Source of the DNA: Hongsoonwoonella zoysiae
Lineage (GTDB): Bacteria; Pseudomonadota; Alphaproteobacteria; Rhizobiales; Stappiaceae
Assembly: GCF_013266695.1 (NCBI RefSeq)
Contig: NZ_JABRXF010000001.1
Span: 2,299,736 to 2,363,735 of the forward strand
Direction of reading: 5' to 3'
DNA length: 64,000 nt
Made by a program: the position numbers and the translations under genes. Shown in pieces: positions 1 to 8,731 of this stretch (position 1 is the first letter of the stretch; every line of letters begins with the position of its first letter). The notes beneath the pieces are model-generated. The model was not told where the DNA came from. It did no database searches and worked only from the letters and a program-made list of their open reading frames with translations.

Positions 1-23
1 GCATGGGCGGCATGGACTTCTGA
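1..23 (+). CDS. groEL: 3' end of groEL (60 kDa chaperonin), partial
   Basis: Only the last codons are inside the window. Reading from base 3 gives M-G-G-M-D-F and a TGA stop at 21-23, preceded by two bases of a probable glycine codon. GroEL subunits end in a flexible Gly-Met tail closing with GGMGGMDF, so this is very probably the chaperonin C-terminus. The call rests on seven residues; a look upstream of base 1 would settle it. Confidence 0.6.
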
Positions 24-165
24 CGAATAATCCCGGAAAGCCGCAGACTTTTCGGACAAGATTATTCGCGGAAAAGGAAGTCCATAAAGCCGACGATCAT
101 CAGGAATGAGCCGAAGTCGGCAAATGCCGACGTCGGGTGGCGGCATGGACTTCAGATTTTCCTAA
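24..165. repeat. Rearranged partial copy of the groEL tail with inverted repeats
   Basis: The 15 bases at 6-20 (GGCGGCATGGACTTC) recur exactly at 139-153, where the frame reads M-P-T-S-G-G-G-M-D-F and then R-F-S before a TAA at 163-165. Between the copies, 12-20 and 24-32 recur as reverse complements at 77-85 and 60-68. The segment 12-85 can therefore fold as a long imperfect hairpin. The stretch carries no gene of its own. It looks like a duplication plus inversion of groEL 3' sequence; a decayed second groEL end or an assembly artefact are alternatives. Confidence 0.45.
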
Positions 166-183
166 ACGTCACGAAATACGGGA

Positions 184-210
184 GGGCGGTCTTCGGGCCG
201 CCCTTTCTTT
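184..210 (+). terminator. Rho-independent terminator with UUCG tetraloop
   Basis: GGGCGGTC at 184-191 pairs with GGCCGCCC at 196-203 (one G-U pair) around a TTCG loop, and TTTCTTT follows. It lies downstream of groEL and upstream of thrS, so it most likely ends the groEL transcript. The remaining bases 211-344 hold the thrS leader, in which I see no clear promoter or attenuator. Confidence 0.85.
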
Positions 211-344
211 ATTGCGGGAACCGCCTGTGGCATTTCGCGGGTGGACCTTGAAAGCACTTTCATTTAAGCCTTCGCCGCATCGAAATAACGAGTGACCACA
301 CCGCTTACCTGCCTCGTCTGCAGGAGTGAGCCGGAGAGGACCAG

Positions 345-2285
345 ATGATCCAACTGACTTTCCCCGACAATTCATCGCGCGAATTCGAACCCGGCATCAC
401 AGGCCGGGATGTCGCCGAAGGTATTTCCAAGTCGCTCGCCAAGAAGGCGGTTGCGGTAGCGCTTGATGGCGAGTTGCGCGATCTTTCCGACGTAATCGAC
501 CGCGATGCCCGCATCGAGATCGTCACCCGCGACGACCCGCGCGCGCTGGAGCTTATACGCCACGATGCCGCCCATGTGATGGCCGAGGCCGTGCAGGAGC
601 TTTGGCCCGGCACGCAGGTGACCATCGGCCCGGTGATCGAAAACGGCTTCTATTACGACTTCAAGCGCAATCAGCCCTTCACGACCGAGGACCTGCCGGC
701 CATCGAGAAGAAGATGCGCGAGATCATCCAGCGCAACGCCCCCTTCACCAAGGAGGTGTGGTCACGCGATCAGGCCAAGCATCATTTCCGCGAGAAGGGC
801 GAGGCCTACAAGGTAGAGCTCGTCGACGCCATTCCCGAAGGCGAGGACGTCAAGATCTACCGCCAGGGAGACTGGCTTGACCTTTGCCGTGGCCCGCACA
901 TGGCCTCCACCGGCCAGGTCGGGCAAGCCTTCAAGCTGATGAAGGTTGCCGGCGCCTATTGGCGCGGCGATGCCAATAACGAGATGCTGACGCGCATCTA
1001 CGGCACTGCATGGGCAAACGACAACGACCTCAAGGCCTACCTGCACATGCTGGAGGAGGCGGAAAAACGCGACCACCGCAAACTCGGGCGCGAGATGGAT
1101 CTTTACCATTTCCAGGAAGAGGGGCCGGGTGTCGTCTTCTGGCACGCCAAGGGCTGGACGCTGTTCCAGAATCTCGTCAGCTACATGCGCCGTCGCCTTG
1201 AAGCCGACTATGAGGAAGTGAACGCACCGCAGATCCTTGATAAGGCGCTTTGGGAAACTTCAGGCCATTGGGACTGGTACCGGGAGAACATGTTCGTCAC
1301 CGAGACCGAGGACGAACGTGTCTTCGCCATCAAGCCGATGAACTGTCCGGGACATGTGCAGATCTTCAAGCACGGGCTGAAGAGCTATCGTGACCTGCCG
1401 CTTCGTCTGGCGGAGTTCGGCGCCGTCTCGCGTTATGAACCTTCGGGCGCTCTGCATGGGCTGATGCGCGTTCGCGCCTTTACGCAGGACGATGCGCATG
1501 TCTTCTGCACCGAGGAGCAACTGGCGGAAGAGTGCCTGAAGATCAACGACCTGATCCTGTCGACATATGCCGATTTCGGCTTCGACGAAATCGTGGTCAA
1601 GCTTTCCACGAGGCCTGAAAAGCGTGTCGGCTCGGATGAATCCTGGGATCACGCGGAAGCCGTCATGGTGGACGTCTTGAAGATGATCGAGGAGCAGTCT
1701 GGCGGGCGAATCAAGACCGGTGTTCTGGAAGGCGAGGGCGCGTTCTACGGCCCGAAGTTCGAATACACCCTGCGGGATGCCATCGGCCGTGAGTGGCAAT
1801 GCGGCACGACGCAGGTGGACTTCAACCTGCCGGAGCGTTTCGGCGCCTTCTACGTCGACAAGGACGGCGAGAAGAAAACGCCGGTCATGGTGCACCGGGC
1901 GATCTGCGGCTCGATGGAGCGGTTCCTCGGCATCCTGATCGAAAACTATGCCGGGCATTTCCCGCTCTGGTTTGCGCCGTTGCAGGTGGTGGTCGCTACC
2001 ATCACCTCGGAGGCGGACGATTACGCCCGCGATGTCGTGGCGCACCTGAAAAAAGCCGGATTGAAGGCCGAGATCGATCTCCGCAACGAAAAGATCAACT
2101 ACAAGGTCCGCGAACATTCGCTTGCCAAGGTGCCGGTGATTCTCGTTTGCGGGCGCCGCGAGGCGGAGGAGCGCACGGTCAACATGCGCCGTCTTGGCTC
2201 CAAGGACCAGAAGTCCTACGGCCTGAGCGAAGCCATCGATGCGCTGGTGGAAGAGGCGACGCCACCGGATCTGAAGCAGGCTTGA
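345..2285 (+). CDS. thrS: Threonine--tRNA ligase
   Basis: Charges tRNA-Thr with threonine in the cytoplasm. The 646-residue protein has the full ThrS layout: N-terminal TGS domain (about 1-62), editing domain with the HxxxH pair His73/His77 and Cys181-x3-His185, class II catalytic core (about 245-540, with the zinc-ligand segment KPMNCPGH) and a C-terminal anticodon-binding domain. Length matches the family. The ATG follows GGAGAGG at good spacing. It stands alone, with a terminator on each side. Function is certain from family conservation. Confidence 0.98.
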   Translation: MIQLTFPDNSSREFEPGITGRDVAEGISKSLAKKAVAVALDGELRDLSDVIDRDARIEIVTRDDPRALELIRHDAAHVMAEAVQELWPGTQVTIGPVIENGFYYDFKRNQPFTTEDLPAIEKKMREIIQRNAPFTKEVWSRDQAKHHFREKGEAYKVELVDAIPEGEDVKIYRQGDWLDLCRGPHMASTGQVGQAFKLMKVAGAYWRGDANNEMLTRIYGTAWANDNDLKAYLHMLEEAEKRDHRKLGREMDLYHFQEEGPGVVFWHAKGWTLFQNLVSYMRRRLEADYEEVNAPQILDKALWETSGHWDWYRENMFVTETEDERVFAIKPMNCPGHVQIFKHGLKSYRDLPLRLAEFGAVSRYEPSGALHGLMRVRAFTQDDAHVFCTEEQLAEECLKINDLILSTYADFGFDEIVVKLSTRPEKRVGSDESWDHAEAVMVDVLKMIEEQSGGRIKTGVLEGEGAFYGPKFEYTLRDAIGREWQCGTTQVDFNLPERFGAFYVDKDGEKKTPVMVHRAICGSMERFLGILIENYAGHFPLWFAPLQVVVATITSEADDYARDVVAHLKKAGLKAEIDLRNEKINYKVREHSLAKVPVILVCGRREAEERTVNMRRLGSKDQKSYGLSEAIDALVEEATPPDLKQA

Positions 2286-2316
2286 AATCTGCCTGCTGGC
2301 CAGATCAAGAAATTGT

Positions 2317-2350
2317 GCCCGCCGTGAAGCAATCGCGGCGGGCATTCTTC
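2317..2350 (+). terminator. Probable terminator after thrS
   Basis: GCCCGCCG (2317-2324) pairs with CGGCGGGC (2336-2343) across an 11-base loop. The trailing tract ATTCTTC is only moderately T-rich, so termination may be partial. Confidence 0.55.
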
Positions 2351-2431
2351 GGTTGTCTGTCGTAAGCCTGTTATGCGGATGAGGCTATATCGCCTGCTGA
2401 TTGCCGCATTCCCTTCGCAAGCGAGACGCCC

Positions 2432-3268
2432 TTGGACTACACCGAATTAAGTTATGCCAACCCGGCACAGCCTTGGGCCAAGCGCTGCCTTATACGAGCG
2501 GTCGAAGGCCTTTCGGGCCGCAGGCGCCTTCTGGCGCTCTATCGTGAATGGCGCGATCATATCGCGACCGAAAGCGTCTCCATTTGGGGCGATCTTCTGA
2601 AGCTGATCAATCTTCAGGTTGCAACCGCTGACTGCGAGTGGCCGCCGAAGAACCTGCCCGACGGACCTTTGGTGATGATCGCCAACCACCCGTTCGGGAT
2701 CGGCGATGGCCTGGCGATCCTTTCGCTCGCCGAGCAGCTCGACCGGCCCTATCGCATCCTGATCAACAACGAGCTTTTGAAGGTTCCGGAAGTCAGGCCC
2801 TTTTCCTTGCCCGTCGATTTCGAGGAGACGGAGGAAGCGCTTCGCAACAACATGAAAACGCGTCAGGAGGCGCTGCGTCTCTTGAAGGAGGGCGTGACGA
2901 TCATCGTCTTCCCCGGCGGCGGTGTGGCGACGGCCAGACGGCCATTCGGCCGGGCGGAAGAACTGCCTTGGAAAACCTTCACGGCCAAGATGATACGCTC
3001 GGCCAGGGCGACGGTGCTTCCCATCTATTTCGAGGGTCAGAACTCTCCGCTTTTCCATTTCGTCTCGCGCTTTTCGCTGACGTTGCGGCTTTCCCTTCTG
3101 GTACGGGAATTCCGGCGTATCGTCGGCTCCGTCATCTCGCTGCGTGTCGGCGAGCCTATCCGTTATGAGGATGTGTCGATGCTGGGCGATCAGAAGGCGG
3201 TGATCGACTATCTGCAAAAACGGGTGATGGACCTGGAGCGCGGCAGTGTGGCCGGTCACCGCAGATGA
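2432..3268 (+). CDS. Lysophospholipid acyltransferase family protein
   Basis: Predicted membrane-associated acyltransferase of the PlsC/LPLAT superfamily, moving acyl chains onto a lysolipid or a related acceptor. Block I is NHPFGIGD (the NH-x4-D catalytic motif) at about residues 87-94, and a glycine-rich FPGGGVAT matches the acceptor-binding FPEG block. The frame opens with TTG at 2432; the ATGs at 2373 and 2379 are out of frame, so the start is uncertain. The 278-residue length is usual for the haemolysin-like PlsC subgroup. The acceptor is unknown; ornithine-lipid synthesis is one possibility but there is no partner gene nearby. Confidence 0.8.
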   Translation: MDYTELSYANPAQPWAKRCLIRAVEGLSGRRRLLALYREWRDHIATESVSIWGDLLKLINLQVATADCEWPPKNLPDGPLVMIANHPFGIGDGLAILSLAEQLDRPYRILINNELLKVPEVRPFSLPVDFEETEEALRNNMKTRQEALRLLKEGVTIIVFPGGGVATARRPFGRAEELPWKTFTAKMIRSARATVLPIYFEGQNSPLFHFVSRFSLTLRLSLLVREFRRIVGSVISLRVGEPIRYEDVSMLGDQKAVIDYLQKRVMDLERGSVAGHRR

Positions 3269-3289
3269 GTGTAATGCATGGCCGGCCTG

Positions 3290-4357
3290 TTACCGCCCGA
3301 GGCTGCTGTCCGACAATTCGCCGATGCCCTTGGAAGCGATAACCTCGACCTCACGGTCGAGCCCGGTTTCCACGTTGAAGATACGGGAATAATTGGTGTT
3401 GTTGTTGCGCGCCACGACATGATACTCGCCGGATGCAAGCACGAAGGAAGGGAACGCGCCGGTGGCCTCCACAACCGCGTCACCGCCGGGTGTCAGCACC
3501 GACCATGAGGTGTTGGCGAGAGCTTCGCCGCCTTCCTCCTTGACGAGCTTCAGCGTGATCATCGCGGCGTTGTGATAGACGGTCGCCTCCGTCAGCTTGC
3601 CGGGTTCCACACGCATGTCGGCGCGCACCACCGCGTTGACCGAGCCGTAGCGGCTGACGACATGATAAGTGTCCGCATTCAGGCGCACGATCTCGCCCGG
3701 TCGCACATTGCTTGCCACGATCTTGCGTTCGCCCCGCGCGTCGAACTCCGTTTCGTAGATGTCGAAGGACACAGTGCCGGAATCGATCGGCAGATGGTCG
3801 GCAAGTTCCGCGTCGAGACGCAACCCGCCCGCGCTCAGGATGATGGTGCGGGAATCGACGCCCTTCGTCACCGTGATGCGGCTTGTCGTCCCGGCGTGGC
3901 CGTATGCCGTGTGAACGAGGTAGGAGCCCGGATCGAGCCGGAATTCCGCGTCTCCTCCAGCAGCGGAAGCCACCATCTCCAGCTTGCCATCGCCCTCCCC
4001 GGGCTCGGAATATACGCGCCACGCCACTCCGCGTGAAAGCGGCTTGCCGTCTTCCGTCAGCTTCGCGACGAGATAAAGCGCCCCTTCATCGCCAAATTCG
4101 CTGAAGGGGCCGGCATCGGGAAGTGTGGAGGGAGCATAAGGGGTAACGGTCGTCGTCAGTGCGGGGCGCGGCGGGCCGTCCAGGATCGATTCCAGCAGGG
4201 CCTTGTCGGCGCTCTCATCGATGCTGTCGACATCCGGCTTTGGCAGGGGCAGCAGCACATCGCCCTCGGCTGCGGCAAAGGGGGACACAAGAAGGGCGAA
4301 CCCGAGTACGATCGATGCAAATAGGCCATTCAGTTTTTTGCCGGCGTTGGCCGTCAT
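3290..4357 (-). CDS. Secreted protein with three internal beta-sandwich-like repeats
   Basis: I do not recognise the family. The 355-residue product starts at the ATG ending at 4357 (GGAGACGGGGCGG upstream). It has an N-terminal hydrophobic signal segment ending near SPFAAAEG, a Pro/Asp-rich linker, and then three similar units whose last strands read DPGSYLVHTAYG, NADTYHVVSRYG and ASGEYHVVARNN. This looks like a tandem carboxypeptidase-regulatory or CNA-B type beta-sandwich array, exported to the periplasm or envelope. No catalytic motif is visible. It is convergent with the acyltransferase gene and divergent from the nitroreductase gene. Confidence 0.65.
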   Translation of the reverse strand: MTANAGKKLNGLFASIVLGFALLVSPFAAAEGDVLLPLPKPDVDSIDESADKALLESILDGPPRPALTTTVTPYAPSTLPDAGPFSEFGDEGALYLVAKLTEDGKPLSRGVAWRVYSEPGEGDGKLEMVASAAGGDAEFRLDPGSYLVHTAYGHAGTTSRITVTKGVDSRTIILSAGGLRLDAELADHLPIDSGTVSFDIYETEFDARGERKIVASNVRPGEIVRLNADTYHVVSRYGSVNAVVRADMRVEPGKLTEATVYHNAAMITLKLVKEEGGEALANTSWSVLTPGGDAVVEATGAFPSFVLASGEYHVVARNNNTNYSRIFNVETGLDREVEVIASKGIGELSDSSLGR

Positions 4358-4595
4358 CCGCCCCGTCTCCCGGTCGTCGCGCTGGTCGCTGGTTCTGCTT
4401 GCTTTAGTCTGTCTGCTTTGTGGCCGCAAAACTTGGGCGATTTCAAGTCCCCCTCCCACATTTGGCACTTATCGGGAAGGCGGTGAACACTGTTTGAACG
4501 GGTTGTGCGCGCCCGTGCGATTGACAAGGGCGACCAGTCGTTTACCTCTTCCGCAAAGTTTAAGGGGGGCATTGCCCGCCACATGAAGGACCAAA

Positions 4596-5180
4596 ATGAC
4601 GCAAGAGACAAGCGATGCGCTGCGCCTGCTTTTGACAAGGCGCTCTCACCCGGCGGTTTCTCTGGAAGGCCCACCACCCGACGATGAGACGCTGAATGCG
4701 CTTTTGACGGCTGCATCGCGCGTGCCAGATCACGGCAAACTCGCACCTTGGCGGTTCCTCGTGTTCCGCGGCGATGCCAGCGTTCGCGCGGGGGAGCGGC
4801 TTGCCGCAATCGCAGAGAAGAAAAACGGCCCGCTTGACGGTGATATGCGCAGGCAGGAGCTTGAGCGCTTTTCGCGCGCGCCGCTTGTCGTCGCGGTGAT
4901 CAGCAGGGCGGCGATGCATCCGAAAATCCCCCTCTGGGAGCAGGAGCTTTCCGCGGGTGCGGTCTGCATGAATCTTCTGACGGCGTCGCATGCGGCCGGT
5001 TTCGCGGCGCAATGGCTGACGGAGTGGCTTGCCTTCGACCCTGATGTCGCAAGCCTCTTCGGGCTCGATACGGGCGAACGTTTCGCGGGTTTCATCTATA
5101 TAGGCCGTCCCACCGCGCAGCCCGCCGAACGCCCGCGGCCGGATCTTTCCGAAATCGTAAGTATGTGGACCGGGGAGTAA
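4596..5180 (+). CDS. Nitroreductase family protein (YdjA-like)
   Basis: A 194-residue FMN-dependent oxidoreductase of the small single-domain nitroreductase group. It shows the N-terminal RRSHPAVS motif, SRVPDHGKLAPWRFLVF (FMN phosphate contact and helix) and the AQWLTEW segment near residue 134. These proteins are dimers that use NAD(P)H; the natural substrate is usually unknown. AAGGA precedes the ATG. The stop lies 8 bases before the flavin reductase start, so the two flavoenzyme genes are probably co-transcribed. Confidence 0.88.
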   Translation: MTQETSDALRLLLTRRSHPAVSLEGPPPDDETLNALLTAASRVPDHGKLAPWRFLVFRGDASVRAGERLAAIAEKKNGPLDGDMRRQELERFSRAPLVVAVISRAAMHPKIPLWEQELSAGAVCMNLLTASHAAGFAAQWLTEWLAFDPDVASLFGLDTGERFAGFIYIGRPTAQPAERPRPDLSEIVSMWTGE

Positions 5181-5188
5181 CGAAGAAC

Positions 5189-5791
5189 GTGTTCTACGAA
5201 ACCGACAAGAACGATCACGGCCTGCCGCACAATCCCTTCAAGGCGATCGTGGCGCCCCGCCCGATCGGCTGGATCGGCTCGCTCGATGCCGAAGGCCGGC
5301 CCAATCTCGCTCCCTACAGCTATTTCAATGCCGTTGCCGATAACCCGCCGATGGTGCTTTTCTCCTCCAGCGGCTTCAAGGATACCGCCGCCAACATCGA
5401 AGCATGTGGAGATTTCACCTGCAGCCTTGCCACGCTCGACCTGAAGGAGGCGATGAACATGTCCTCCGGAGCTTTCGAGCATGGCGTTTCGGAGTTCGAA
5501 AAGGCGGGGCTGACTGCGGCGCCCTCGCGGCTGGTCAAGTCGCCCCATGTGGCCGAGGCGAAGGCCGTGCTGGAATGCCGCTATCTCCAGACGGTCCGCC
5601 CGCGCGCGCTCGACGGGCGGGAGGTCGATTCCTGGATCGTGCTTGGTCAGGTCGTCGGTATCCATATCGCCGACGATGCGATCGTCGACGGCCGTTTCGA
5701 CGTGACAAAAGTCAAGACGATCTCGCGTCTCGGCTATATGGACTACGCCGCCGTTGAGGAAGTTTTCCAGATGCGGCGCCCGAAGGTCTGA
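5189..5791 (+). CDS. Flavin reductase family protein (FMN-binding split barrel)
   Basis: The product carries the flavin-binding signature NPFKAIVAPRPIGWI followed by PNLAPYSYFNAV, typical of flavin reductase-like/DUF447-type split-barrel proteins of about 200 residues. I chose the GTG at 5189 (M-F-Y-E-T-D) because family members begin with M-F-Y and GGGGAG lies upstream; an ATG at 5165 would overlap the nitroreductase gene by 16 bases. The role is NAD(P)H:flavin reduction or flavin storage; the partner enzyme is not evident. Confidence 0.85.
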   Translation: MFYETDKNDHGLPHNPFKAIVAPRPIGWIGSLDAEGRPNLAPYSYFNAVADNPPMVLFSSSGFKDTAANIEACGDFTCSLATLDLKEAMNMSSGAFEHGVSEFEKAGLTAAPSRLVKSPHVAEAKAVLECRYLQTVRPRALDGREVDSWIVLGQVVGIHIADDAIVDGRFDVTKVKTISRLGYMDYAAVEEVFQMRRPKV

Positions 5792-5796
5792 CAGAC

Positions 5797-6678
5797 TTAA
5801 GCTTTTCCGGCGGCCCGCGCCCTTGCCAGAAGCTTTTCCGCGCGTTTCAGGTGCGGCATGTCCAGCATTTCCCCGTCAAGGCCGATGACGCCTGCATTGC
5901 CCGCATCGGCGAAAGTCTTGACGATGCGTTGAGCTTTCTCGATCTCGCCGTCGCCAGGCGTGAAAACCTCGTTGATGACGGGAACTTGTGCGGGGTGGAT
6001 CGCCATTTTCGCCGTGAAGCCATCGCGAAGGGCCGCACTTGCCTCCTGTTTCAGCCCTTCTTCGTCGCGGAAGTTCGTGAAAACGGAATCAATCGGCTGG
6101 ACGCCGGCTGCAGCCGCACCAAGCAGGCAGAGCGCACGTGCCAACCTGTAGACATCCGTATAGGCGCCGCTTTCGTCGCGGTTGGCAAGCGCGCCGATAT
6201 CGGCCGAAAGGTCTTCGCCGCCCCATGTCATGCCCTGCAGCCGGGGGCTCGAGCCGCCATAGCTGCCGAGGTTGAAGACGGAGGCCGCGGTCTCCGTGGC
6301 AACCACGAGGATCTCGGTCTTGCCGTCGGTAATTCCGTTGATCGCTTCCTGCACGCCGATCTTGCCGTCGAGATGGGCGACATCGGCGCCCGATATCGAT
6401 TTCGGCAGCATGATGCCGTCCGGTGCCGCATGCATCACCTGCTCCAGATCGTGGTCCGTCAACCCTGTGTCGAAGGCGTTGACGCGCACGAACAGGCGCG
6501 GGCGGCGGCTTTCGGCGATGTTCGATTTCAGGAATTCCGCCGTCGTCTTGCGAGCTTGCGGTTTATTGTTCGCTGAAACGGAATCCTCAAGGTCGATCAA
6601 AAGCACGTCGGCGCCCGATGAGAGCGCCTTGTCCAGTTTCTTCGGGCTGTCGCCCGGCACGAACAGCAGCGAACGCAT
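5797..6678 (-). CDS. CoA ester lyase, HpcH/HpaI-CitE family
   Basis: A 293-residue TIM-barrel lyase related to citrate lyase beta subunit, malyl-CoA lyase and citramalyl-CoA lyase. It begins MRSLLFVPGDSPKKLDKA and has the conserved LIDLEDSV (metal-binding acidic strand), RPRLFVRVNAFDTG and the GMTWGGEDLSADIGA segment. It likely cleaves a malyl-CoA-type ester into acetyl-CoA and an alpha-keto acid. The MaoC hydratase gene lies 3 bases upstream in the same operon, which suggests a hydratase-lyase pair acting on a mesaconyl- or itaconyl-type CoA ester. The substrate is inferred only. Confidence 0.88.
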   Translation of the reverse strand: MRSLLFVPGDSPKKLDKALSSGADVLLIDLEDSVSANNKPQARKTTAEFLKSNIAESRRPRLFVRVNAFDTGLTDHDLEQVMHAAPDGIMLPKSISGADVAHLDGKIGVQEAINGITDGKTEILVVATETAASVFNLGSYGGSSPRLQGMTWGGEDLSADIGALANRDESGAYTDVYRLARALCLLGAAAAGVQPIDSVFTNFRDEEGLKQEASAALRDGFTAKMAIHPAQVPVINEVFTPGDGEIEKAQRIVKTFADAGNAGVIGLDGEMLDMPHLKRAEKLLARARAAGKA

Positions 6679-6681
6679 GTC

Positions 6682-7143
6682 TCAGCCTCCAACGGGTTTC
6701 TTCTTCATGAAGGCCTGACGCCGGCATATGGCAACCAGTTCGTCATGCTGGTTGAACGTCTTGTGCTCGAACTCGACGATGCCGGCATCGGGTCGCGATT
6801 TCGACTCCCGCTTCGAGATCACTTCCGTCGTGCAGTGTACGCTGTCGCCCTGGAAGAGCGGCTTGGGGAATTTTACATCGCTCATGCCGAGATTGGCGAT
6901 CGTGGTGCCAACCGTCGTATCGTTGACCGAGATCCCAATCATGAGGCCCAGCGTGAAAAGGCTGTTCATCAGCGGTTGGCCCCATTCCGTCTGCGTCTCG
7001 CAGAAATGACGGTCGATGTGAAGCGGCTGCGGATTCAGCGTGAGGTTGGAGAAGAGCATATTGTCCATTTCCGTGACGGTGCGTGTCAGCGTGTGATGAA
7101 AAACATGCCCGACTTCGAATTCATCGAAATACAAACCCGGCAT
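6682..7143 (-). CDS. MaoC family (hot-dog fold) dehydratase/hydratase
   Basis: A 153-residue MaoC-like protein with the signature LTLNPQPLHID (hydratase-2 motif region) followed by FGQ/WGQPLMNSLFTL. These enzymes hydrate enoyl-CoA esters. It is the first gene of a two-gene operon with the CitE-like lyase, so the likely job is to make the hydroxyacyl-CoA that the lyase cleaves. Single-domain length differs from the roughly 340-residue mesaconyl-CoA hydratase Mch, so it is not a plain Mch orthologue. Confidence 0.85.
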   Translation of the reverse strand: MPGLYFDEFEVGHVFHHTLTRTVTEMDNMLFSNLTLNPQPLHIDRHFCETQTEWGQPLMNSLFTLGLMIGISVNDTTVGTTIANLGMSDVKFPKPLFQGDSVHCTTEVISKRESKSRPDAGIVEFEHKTFNQHDELVAICRRQAFMKKKPVGG

Positions 7144-7263
7144 TTTTTGCCTCCCCTACGGTCATCAAGAAGCCGAGAAACCGCTGATCCGACTTCACTT
7201 CATCGATATCGTTCGCCGCATTAACGTTTGCTTCTGGCAAAACGCAACTGCTCTTGAGAACTA

Positions 7264-7279
7264 TTAACTGCCCATTAAC
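7264..7279 (+). promoter_or_regulatory. CtrA-type operator
   Basis: TTAA (7264-7267), seven bases, then TTAAC (7275-7279): an exact match to the TTAA-N7-TTAAC box of the alphaproteobacterial cell-cycle regulator CtrA. It lies 111 bases upstream of the lytic transglycosylase start, in the 247-base gap between divergent genes. Confidence 0.6.
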
Positions 7280-7390
7280 CGTAAATGGCCGACCCTGCTT
7301 GGCAGCCTGATGAGTCCCACTGTCCGCGGAGCTTCCAATTGCTTACGAATCCGCCGATCGATCAAGGGTAAAAGGCTGAAGGAGGTTGGC

Positions 7391-8551
7391 ATGAAGATTG
7401 GCGAAACGGCCAGCATTGCCGCGCGCATCGAACACGCCTTTCAAGCTGCGAGCACGACGACGGGAACGTCGTTCGATTATCTCGTGCGTACCGCCCGCCG
7501 CGAATCCGGCTTCGATATCGATGCGAAAGCGGAAACTTCAAGTGCGTCCGGCTTGTTCCAGTTCATCGAAAGCACATGGCTTGAAACGGTGAAGGATGCC
7601 GGAGCCCGGCATGGGCTCGGCCAGTATGCCGACAAGATCGAGCTGACGGCCTCCGGCAAACCCTATGTGGAAGACCCGGACCTGCGGCGGGAAATCCTCG
7701 CTCTTCGCGATAATGTGGAGGTCGCCTCGCGCCTCGCCGGCGAATTTACCCGCAAGAACGCCGAATATCTGACGGCTACGATCGGCCGGGCGCCTTCGGA
7801 CGGAGAGCTTTATATTGCTCATTTTCTGGGCGCTCATGGGGCGGAGCGTCTGATCACCCTGGCGGAAAGCGCCCCCGACACCAGGGCCGACCGAATTTTC
7901 TCCGAACAGGCGCGCGCCAACAGGGCGATCTTCTACAACAAGGACGGTAGCGCCCGCACGATCGATGAAGTTTACGGCGTTCTCGTGCGCCAGCATGCCC
8001 CGGATGCGACGCGGCTTGCAGCCGCACGGGAAGGGCATGTTTCCGCGCCGGCGGCCAGGGAAGAGCAATTCACGGATTTCGCACTGGGGTTTGGAGCGGC
8101 TCCGGGTGACGGTAATCCCGCAAGCCGGGTCCTTTCAGCCTGGTCGGCCACTGCGGAAGCCTCTTCGCCATTTCATGCGCTTTTCCAGAACAGGGCGCAG
8201 GCGGTGGCCGACGGTTTGGGCGCGAGCTTTCTCGATGCTTATCACGTTCAGGAGGCGGCTCAGGAAACAGCATTTTTCGGGTCGGCGCCCGCTGTCTCTT
8301 CAGCGGATGAGAGGTCATTTTCCACTCTGCGGCCGGTTGGCGTGCCTCGCTCACGCCCGTTGGCGGGGCTTGAATCTGGAGCGGGTCCTTATCACCAGGG
8401 CGCTGCCGTCTTCGTGGAAAACGTTCTTGGTCCGACGAATGCTCACGCCTCCACGCTCGCTCAGCAGCCGACGAAGAAACCCCTGAATTTAACCGCCTTC
8501 TTGCGCTATGAGCCTTATCGGGAACCTGAAGAAATCCTGCCGCCTATCTGA
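7391..8551 (+). CDS. Lytic transglycosylase (SLT domain) protein
   Basis: Peptidoglycan-cleaving muramidase-like protein of 386 residues. I chose the ATG at 7391 because AAGGAGG precedes it, although the frame is open from 7310. The N-terminal SLT-like domain shows TARRESGFDI (catalytic Glu in the RESGF motif), ASGLFQFIESTW and YIAHFLGAHGAERL. The C-terminal half is Ala/Pro-rich and low in complexity. No classic signal peptide is visible, which resembles flagellar or secretion-linked transglycosylases exported by another route. A CtrA-type box upstream suggests cell-cycle or motility control. Confidence 0.82.
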   Translation: MKIGETASIAARIEHAFQAASTTTGTSFDYLVRTARRESGFDIDAKAETSSASGLFQFIESTWLETVKDAGARHGLGQYADKIELTASGKPYVEDPDLRREILALRDNVEVASRLAGEFTRKNAEYLTATIGRAPSDGELYIAHFLGAHGAERLITLAESAPDTRADRIFSEQARANRAIFYNKDGSARTIDEVYGVLVRQHAPDATRLAAAREGHVSAPAAREEQFTDFALGFGAAPGDGNPASRVLSAWSATAEASSPFHALFQNRAQAVADGLGASFLDAYHVQEAAQETAFFGSAPAVSSADERSFSTLRPVGVPRSRPLAGLESGAGPYHQGAAVFVENVLGPTNAHASTLAQQPTKKPLNLTAFLRYEPYREPEEILPPI

Positions 8552-8731
8552 TCAGGATAAACTTCGCCTTGCTCGGTTATGGTAAACCAATCGTTAAGTT
8601 CTGTTGCGTTATGGTTAAAGTCAATCACGGGCAAGGTCTGTCGTGCGACATTAGAATTCCGTTACGTCAGTATCTGTGATGCCCCGTGACTACCCAGAAG
8701 AAAAGTGCTCGCATCGGGACTGTGGAACGTC

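Noticed and set aside
1260-2345. Long minus-strand open frame of 361 codons opposite thrS
   Set aside because: It is a shadow of the high-GC thrS reading frame with no recognisable motif. The same holds for the 688-codon frame opposite nosR (45247-47313) and the 679-codon frame opposite nosZ (47304-49343).
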